Source: Lysobacterales bacterium CG_4_10_14_3_um_filter_64_11
GTDB taxonomy: Bacteria > Pseudomonadota > Gammaproteobacteria > Xanthomonadales > Xanthomonadaceae
Length of the DNA: 12,432 nucleotides
Direction: 5' to 3'
Assembly (NCBI GenBank): GCA_002782905.1
Contig: PFJA01000273.1
Coordinates: 1,856 to 14,287, forward strand
Notes under the pieces: generated by a model
The model's database searches: none
What the model saw: the letters and a program-made list of their open reading frames with translations, nothing else
What the model was told of the DNA's origin: nothing
Position numbers and translations under genes: made by a program
Shown: positions 8,444 to 12,432 of the stretch, piece after piece
How the letters are laid out: every line of letters starts with the position of its first letter
Numbering within the stretch: position 1 is the stretch's first letter

Positions 8444-10036
8444 TCAATGGTTTCGCGGCACATGACCCGGCATCGGCAATACCATCCACAACATCGCTGC
8501 CAATACGACATAGGCGGCGATGAACTGCTGCGCAATCATTGCGCCGTGCCCGCGCAGCGACCACGGCCAGTACACCCCACCTTGCGGTTGCACCGAGTGG
8601 ATCACTCCGAATGCGGTGAGCCCGGCCGCAATCAGCAGGGTTTTGGCCGCGCGGCGCGGTTGCTGGTCGATCAACGCCGCCAGCATGGTCGCCCACAACA
8701 TCGCGGTAATGATGAAGCCATTGCCGAGCACCACGATCACCGCCAGCTCGCTGATGCCGTGGCTGGCGTCAGCGAAAAGGTGCACGAATTGCGCGGCTGG
8801 CACGACGCCTGGATTTCCCAGCTTGATCGTCAATAGGTAGGCGATCGCCGGCAGAAACGCAAACACCACCGCTGGCGCGTGTTTGGCCGGTGTCGCCGCG
8901 AATGCCTGCACCGCAATGTCCATCGCCACGTAGATGATGATCGGCGCCAGCACCACCAGCGGCAGTAGTTCCACCAACCCGGAAACGTAACCGAGCATGC
9001 CACCAAGGCCGATGAACAGACCAGCAAGCAAGGTATAACCGCTGCGCGCACCCATGTGCTTGTAGGCCGGCTGACCGATGTACGGAGTGGTCTGGGCAAC
9101 GCCGCCGCAGGCTCCGGCAACCAGCGTGGACACCGCTTCGGTGAGCAGAATGTCGCGGGTGCGGTAATCGTCGCCGGCAGCGCGCGCGCTTTCGCTGACA
9201 TTGATGCCACCCACTACCATCAACAGGCCGAACGGCAGCACCAGCGCCAGATATGGGCCGAGATACGCCATGCCAGCGACAAACCCCAGGCTCGGCCACG
9301 GCAGCGCCAACCGCAACGGCGGCAGATGCGGAGTCTGATAACCACTGCCCAGCAGGCCGGCCGCGCCGAGGCTGTAGTAGAGCCCCAGGCCGGCGGCCAA
9401 CGCGAACACCACGCCCGGCAGCCGCCATGGCAAGGGGCCCTTGGCAATCAACACATAAAGCAACAAGCCGAGGGTGACAAAACCCACCACCGGCACCCGC
9501 AAGGCTTCCAGCAGCGGCAGGAATCCCATCAGCATCAGCGCAATGCCGGCGATCGAGCCGAGCAGACCGGCACGCGGTACCCAGCGGGTAACCGCATCGC
9601 CAAAGAACGCCAGCACCAGCTTGAGCACACCCATCACCACCAGCGCCGCCATACCCAATTGCCAGGTCGCCATCGCGGCGGCGTGCTCGCCCATGCCCTG
9701 CGTCTTGAAGCCGACAAATGCCGGCCCCAGCACCAGCAAGGCCATGCCGATCGATGTTGGAGCATCAAGCCCCAGCGGCATCGCGGTGACATCGTCGCGC
9801 CCGCTCCGCTGCGCCAGTCGTCGTGCCATGCCGGTGTAGACCAGATTACCGATCAACACGCCAAGCGCAGTACCGGGAAACATGCGGGCAAACACAATCT
9901 CGGCAGGAAAACCGAACACCCCGATCAAGGCGCTGGCGATGAAACCCAGGATCGACAGGTTGTCGACGACGAGTCCGAAAAAGCCGTTGATGTCGCCAGC
10001 AGCGATCCATGGCAGACGATGGGGTGGTGATGGCAT
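8444..10036 (-). CDS. NCS2/AGZA-like nucleobase permease homologue
   Basis: A 530-residue polytopic inner-membrane protein with about 12-14 hydrophobic segments. The opening GDINGFFGLVVDNLSILG (14-31) and AMPLGLDAPTSIGMALLVLG (85-104) resemble AGZA/NCS2-type xanthine-uracil permeases. The INVSESARAAGDDY stretch (278-291) corresponds to the substrate-site helix where NCS2 carriers have N-x-x-E. GQPAYKHMGARSGYTLLAGL (321-340) is a further strongly patterned segment. Substrate is unknown; purine or pyrimidine base is a family-based guess, and closely related carriers are often annotated only as permease. Start ATG at 10036 has only a weak GTGAG-like site upstream. It lies 78 bases after the stop of the NlpC/P60-like gene on the same strand, so it may be the third gene of an operon. 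The last residues are PMPGHVPRNH. Confidence 0.75.
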   Translation of the reverse strand: MPSPPHRLPWIAAGDINGFFGLVVDNLSILGFIASALIGVFGFPAEIVFARMFPGTALGVLIGNLVYTGMARRLAQRSGRDDVTAMPLGLDAPTSIGMALLVLGPAFVGFKTQGMGEHAAAMATWQLGMAALVVMGVLKLVLAFFGDAVTRWVPRAGLLGSIAGIALMLMGFLPLLEALRVPVVGFVTLGLLLYVLIAKGPLPWRLPGVVFALAAGLGLYYSLGAAGLLGSGYQTPHLPPLRLALPWPSLGFVAGMAYLGPYLALVLPFGLLMVVGGINVSESARAAGDDYRTRDILLTEAVSTLVAGACGGVAQTTPYIGQPAYKHMGARSGYTLLAGLFIGLGGMLGYVSGLVELLPLVVLAPIIIYVAMDIAVQAFAATPAKHAPAVVFAFLPAIAYLLTIKLGNPGVVPAAQFVHLFADASHGISELAVIVVLGNGFIITAMLWATMLAALIDQQPRRAAKTLLIAAGLTAFGVIHSVQPQGGVYWPWSLRGHGAMIAQQFIAAYVVLAAMLWMVLPMPGHVPRNH

Positions 10037-10114
10037 GGCAAGCGCTCACGGCAAAGGCGCAAGTATCGCAGGCAACGGCTGCCAGTCGGCAAAATCCGAC
10101 ACGCTGCCGAACTC

Positions 10115-10876
10115 CTACTCGTGCGGCTCGGCCCAGTGCAACGCGCGAAAATCAAAACCAATCTCGAGCGTGGGTTTGACGACACGGAAGTAGGGAGAAA
10201 TATCGAAATCGCGCGGCGCAAACAGGCTGTGGTGGCGGATATGCAGCAACTCACGCTGACTGGCCGACATCGGTTCACCATTGGCCGGCGCGATGACTTG
10301 CGGCAGTAACGGGTATTGCACCGACTGGAACGCCTGCGCGATCAGCGACGAACAGATTGCCCGGGTCGGGTCACCGCTGCCCAGTGCCAGCAAGCGGCGG
10401 CGTTTGTCCTGTGGCACCGGTGGCGTGCGGATCAGATAACGGGCCAGATCAAATACATTCTTCAAGTCGTATTGATGCCCAACCCGCGCCAGCAGGTACT
10501 GGCACACCGTGTCGATTTCGTCCGTGCTCAAGCCAACCGGACGACAAATGCGGGTATGGAATCGGCAATACGCCGACAACGGCACCGTGCGCACGCCGGC
10601 ATTCAGGTCGGCCTCGACCAATACCGGCGTTGCCGCCGGGTCGTTACATGCCGTCGGCTCGGCGAAACACAGCGCCGCATGTGACCAGGTGGATTGGGTG
10701 ATGTACTTGATCGCCGAACTGATCCGGCTGGTGCCTTCGACCAGCAGCACATCGCCTTTGCGCAAGGTGGCCGCCAGCGCCTCCGGGTTACTGGTCGGCC
10801 CTGCTGCCGTGGCATTCGCGGGTGCCGACAGATAACGCGCCAGCCAGCGGCCAAGCCAGCGTCGCGGGGTCATCAT
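10115..10876 (-). CDS. YiiX/YebB-like permuted NlpC/P60 (papain-fold) protein
   Basis: The 253-residue product has the circularly permuted papain-like layout. GDVLLVEGTSRISSAIKYIT (41-60) is followed by WSHAAL with His66, then VLVEAD with Glu88 as a possible third residue, and late RAICSSLIAQAF with Cys175 as probable nucleophile. This order (His before Cys) is typical of YiiX/YebB/LRAT-like members of the NlpC/P60 superfamily, which act on peptide, amide or lipid-ester bonds; the actual substrate is not known. There is no clear signal peptide; the N-terminus is Arg/Trp rich (TPRRWLGRWLARYL) and could be an amphipathic membrane-binding helix. ATG at 10876 overlaps the stop of the upstream transporter gene (ATGATGA), with GAGGG six bases before it, so translational coupling is likely. 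An ATG one codon later is equally possible. Confidence 0.8.
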   Translation of the reverse strand: MMTPRRWLGRWLARYLSAPANATAAGPTSNPEALAATLRKGDVLLVEGTSRISSAIKYITQSTWSHAALCFAEPTACNDPAATPVLVEADLNAGVRTVPLSAYCRFHTRICRPVGLSTDEIDTVCQYLLARVGHQYDLKNVFDLARYLIRTPPVPQDKRRRLLALGSGDPTRAICSSLIAQAFQSVQYPLLPQVIAPANGEPMSASQRELLHIRHHSLFAPRDFDISPYFRVVKPTLEIGFDFRALHWAEPHE

Positions 10877-12165
10877 GTCGTGCCCTCAAGCGCAGGTTTC
10901 GGTTGCTCGGGTGACGCAACCGGCGCCAACCGGGCCTGCTCGCGCCCCACCCACCACGCGCTCAAGCATAAACCGGCAGCCACCAACACCCCAGTGCCGA
11001 ACACTGCGCTCGGCCCGAAGCCGGCCAGCAGCTTGTGCAGCCACACAAAGCTGAGGTCACCGCCACGGTAGACCACGGTATCGATCGCCGCCTTGGCTTT
11101 GTAACGCGCCTCGCGATTGACCCGTGTGTACAGCGTTTCGCGCGCCGGCTTCAACAGGGAAAACTCACCGGCACGGGTGATTACCTGCACCACTGCTACC
11201 AGCAACGGCAACGGCGATGCCGTGAGTACCGAAAAACCAAGCAACACCGCCACTGCGGGGATCATCAATACCGGCGCCACACCGAAACGCTGCAACAGCC
11301 CACGCGTCAAAACCACCTGCACCAGCAAGGTAATGGCATTGATCGCCAGATCGATACCGGCGTAATACGCGGTGCGGCTGGCCGCATCGACAAAGTGGGT
11401 GCGTGCTATCGCCGCCTGTTCGTTGTACAGCAACGTACCCACCCCGACGCCGAAGAACATCAACACCGCCAGTGCGCGCAGCAATGGGTGCTGGCCGATC
11501 AGGCGCAGGCCAGCCAGCACATCGCCACCCATCACCGATCCGGGCCGATAGCCGGCCTCGGCTTTTTCACGCGCGTGCGCCCACGGCCGCAGGCGCTGGA
11601 TGCAGACGATGCACAGCGCCAGCATGAACGCCGATACCAGCAGCAGATTCGCCACGCCGACATGTCCCACCAGATTGCGACTGAGGATTGGACCGAGAAA
11701 TCCGCCCAAAGTGCCACCAGCACCAATGTAGCCATACAAACGCTTGGCGTCGGCATGGCTGAACACATCGGCCATGAAGCTCCAGAACACCGACACCGCA
11801 AACAGGTTGAACACCGCGACCCAGATGAAAAACGCACCATTGCGCCAGGCGAACGGCTGCTGGAATGCCCAGTAGAAGAACAGCAGACAGGCGATGAACA
11901 CACCATACACCAGCGGCAGAAAGACCCGGCGCGGGTAACGACTCACCAGCGCGCCGTACAGCGGTTGCAACAGCAGCATCGCGATAAAGGTGCCGGTAAA
12001 CAACCATTGCAGGTTTTGCGTGGAACCCAGGGCATCGCGCACCGGCCGCAGCACGTAGTAGCCGGTGAGCAGAAAGAAGAAGTAGGCAAACGCCCAACGC
12101 ATCGGGCGCGATTCGACCCATGCACTGCGCAGCCCGAGGGCACGGTTGATGAAAGTGTCTTGCAT
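10873..12165 (-). CDS. NTP/NDP-exchanger-like (TlcC/MFS-type) membrane transporter
   Basis: About 430 residues with roughly 12 hydrophobic segments. RWAFAYFFFLLTGYYVLRPV followed by RDALG (23-47) matches the first helix of ATP/ADP-translocase relatives (F-F-x-x-x-x-Y-x-x-L-R-x-x-x-D-A-L). LLKPARETLYTRVNREARYK (337-356), then AKAAIDTVVYRGGD, matches their conserved late loop (K-P-x-x-E-x-x-Y ... Y-K-x-K-A-A-I-D). GYIGAGGTLGGFLGP (145-159) is a glycine-rich MFS-like helix. In obligate intracellular bacteria such carriers swap ATP for ADP; in free-living bacteria their substrate is generally unknown. Start is uncertain: the frame extends to ATG 12243, but the extra 26 residues (basic, low hydrophobicity) look non-coding, so ATG at 12165 (MQDTFINRALG) is chosen; ATG 12171 is also possible, neither with a good ribosome site. 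It is first of the minus-strand cluster and divergent from the GMC gene. Confidence 0.8.
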   Translation of the reverse strand: MQDTFINRALGLRSAWVESRPMRWAFAYFFFLLTGYYVLRPVRDALGSTQNLQWLFTGTFIAMLLLQPLYGALVSRYPRRVFLPLVYGVFIACLLFFYWAFQQPFAWRNGAFFIWVAVFNLFAVSVFWSFMADVFSHADAKRLYGYIGAGGTLGGFLGPILSRNLVGHVGVANLLLVSAFMLALCIVCIQRLRPWAHAREKAEAGYRPGSVMGGDVLAGLRLIGQHPLLRALAVLMFFGVGVGTLLYNEQAAIARTHFVDAASRTAYYAGIDLAINAITLLVQVVLTRGLLQRFGVAPVLMIPAVAVLLGFSVLTASPLPLLVAVVQVITRAGEFSLLKPARETLYTRVNREARYKAKAAIDTVVYRGGDLSFVWLHKLLAGFGPSAVFGTGVLVAAGLCLSAWWVGREQARLAPVASPEQPKPALEGTT

Positions 12166-12301
12166 GGGCATCACACAGGGCGGGAGCCTGCGCACGGTAG
12201 CGTGAACGAGCATCGATTGACCAGCGTTTGTGCGACCGCACATTGAGCATTTGCTCTACGCTCAGCGCCTACTGTCAAAAAATACCGAACAGGCTCGTAT
12301 C
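12166..12301. promoter_or_regulatory. Divergent promoter region, transporter cluster versus GMC oxidoreductase
   Basis: 136 bases separate the chosen starts. It contains a small palindrome, GAGCATTTGCTC (12244-12255), and an A-run (12277-12282). I see no strong -35/-10 pair on either strand, so the assignment rests on gene orientation. Confidence 0.35.
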
Positions 12302-12432
12302 GTGTACGACTACATCATCGTTGGCGCCGGCTCTGCAGGGTGTGTGCTGGCCAATCGCCTCAGCGCCGACCCGGCAGTGAAAGTACTGCTGCTGGAAGCC
12401 GGCCCCAGCGACTGGCATCCCTTCATCCACAT
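12302..12432 (+). CDS. GMC-family FAD oxidoreductase, N-terminal fragment (runs off the window)
   Basis: About 43 codons are visible from GTG at 12302, with AGG (12291-12293) eight bases upstream. YDYIIVGAGSAGCVLANRLS is the N-terminal FAD-binding Rossmann motif (GxGxxG) with the A-G-C-V-L-A-x-R-L-S continuation typical of glucose-methanol-choline oxidoreductases, and KVLLLEAGPSDWHPFIH carries the acidic end of the second strand that binds the adenine ribose. The family oxidises alcohols such as choline or long-chain alcohols. The substrate-binding and catalytic His regions lie outside the window, so choline dehydrogenase versus another alcohol dehydrogenase cannot be decided. Confidence 0.9.
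   Translation, partial: MYDYIIVGAGSAGCVLANRLSADPAVKVLLLEAGPSDWHPFIH

Noticed and set aside
9056..10030. 324-codon plus-strand frame opposite the permease
   Set aside because: Highly Q/H/R-rich and antisense to a convincing polytopic membrane protein; no family resemblance.
10085..10100. GTCGG/CCGAC stem in the gap before the permease gene as a terminator
   Set aside because: Only five base pairs with no following U-run; insufficient to split the proposed operon.
12166..12243. 26-residue N-terminal extension of the transporter
   Set aside because: The extension is not membrane-like and has no ribosome site; the first family-like residues follow the ATG at 12165.
11035..12246. 403-codon plus-strand frame opposite the transporter gene
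   Set aside because: Rich in Q, H and R with no hydrophobic core or known motif; it is the antisense shadow of a membrane protein gene with clear helices and family motifs.

Overview
The window looks like chromosomal DNA of a GC-rich gammaproteobacterium, most probably in or near the Xanthomonadales/Lysobacterales. This is inferred from four things: a SAM-I riboswitch in front of a MetX-type homoserine acyltransferase, a heat-shock (sigma-32 type) promoter in front of clpB, a secreted protein built on a duplicated GNWFNP-x-RDGEG domain of a style I associate with that order, and the protein sequences overall. No 16S or other decisive marker is present, so the placement is tentative.

Layout. 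1-495 (minus) is the N-terminal part of a MetX-like homoserine O-acyltransferase; its leader carries a textbook SAM-I riboswitch (577-678). Divergent from it is metF (773-1597, plus). The two share a compact promoter region with a 24-bp dyad between them. ilvE (branched-chain aminotransferase, 1683-2609, plus) follows a GC-rich hairpin. A concentric, nearly continuous 123-bp palindromic repeat (2648-2770) separates ilvE from the convergent clpB (2781-5366, minus). clpB has a recognisable sigma-32 promoter (5412-5440) abutting a truncated IS3-type transposase OrfA remnant (5436-5555, minus). Next comes a large predicted secreted protein of unknown function (5689-8346, plus). Convergent to it is a three-gene minus-strand cluster, read from the right: an NTP/NDP-exchanger-like membrane transporter (12165-10873), a permuted NlpC/P60 (YiiX/YebB-like) cysteine-hydrolase-fold protein overlapping it by ATGA (10876-10115), and an NCS2/AGZA-like nucleobase permease homologue (10036-8444). 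At the right edge a GMC-family oxidoreductase begins (12302 onward, plus).

How the parts work together. The left part is amino-acid metabolism: MetX activates homoserine, and MetF supplies methyltetrahydrofolate for the last methionine step. One is under SAM feedback by riboswitch; the other starts from the same intergenic region. ilvE is an ordinary housekeeping gene. The right cluster couples two nucleotide/nucleobase-type transporters with a small papain-like protein, and is the least explained gene set here. I did not find a CRISPR array, tRNA, rRNA, or clear phage or defence system.
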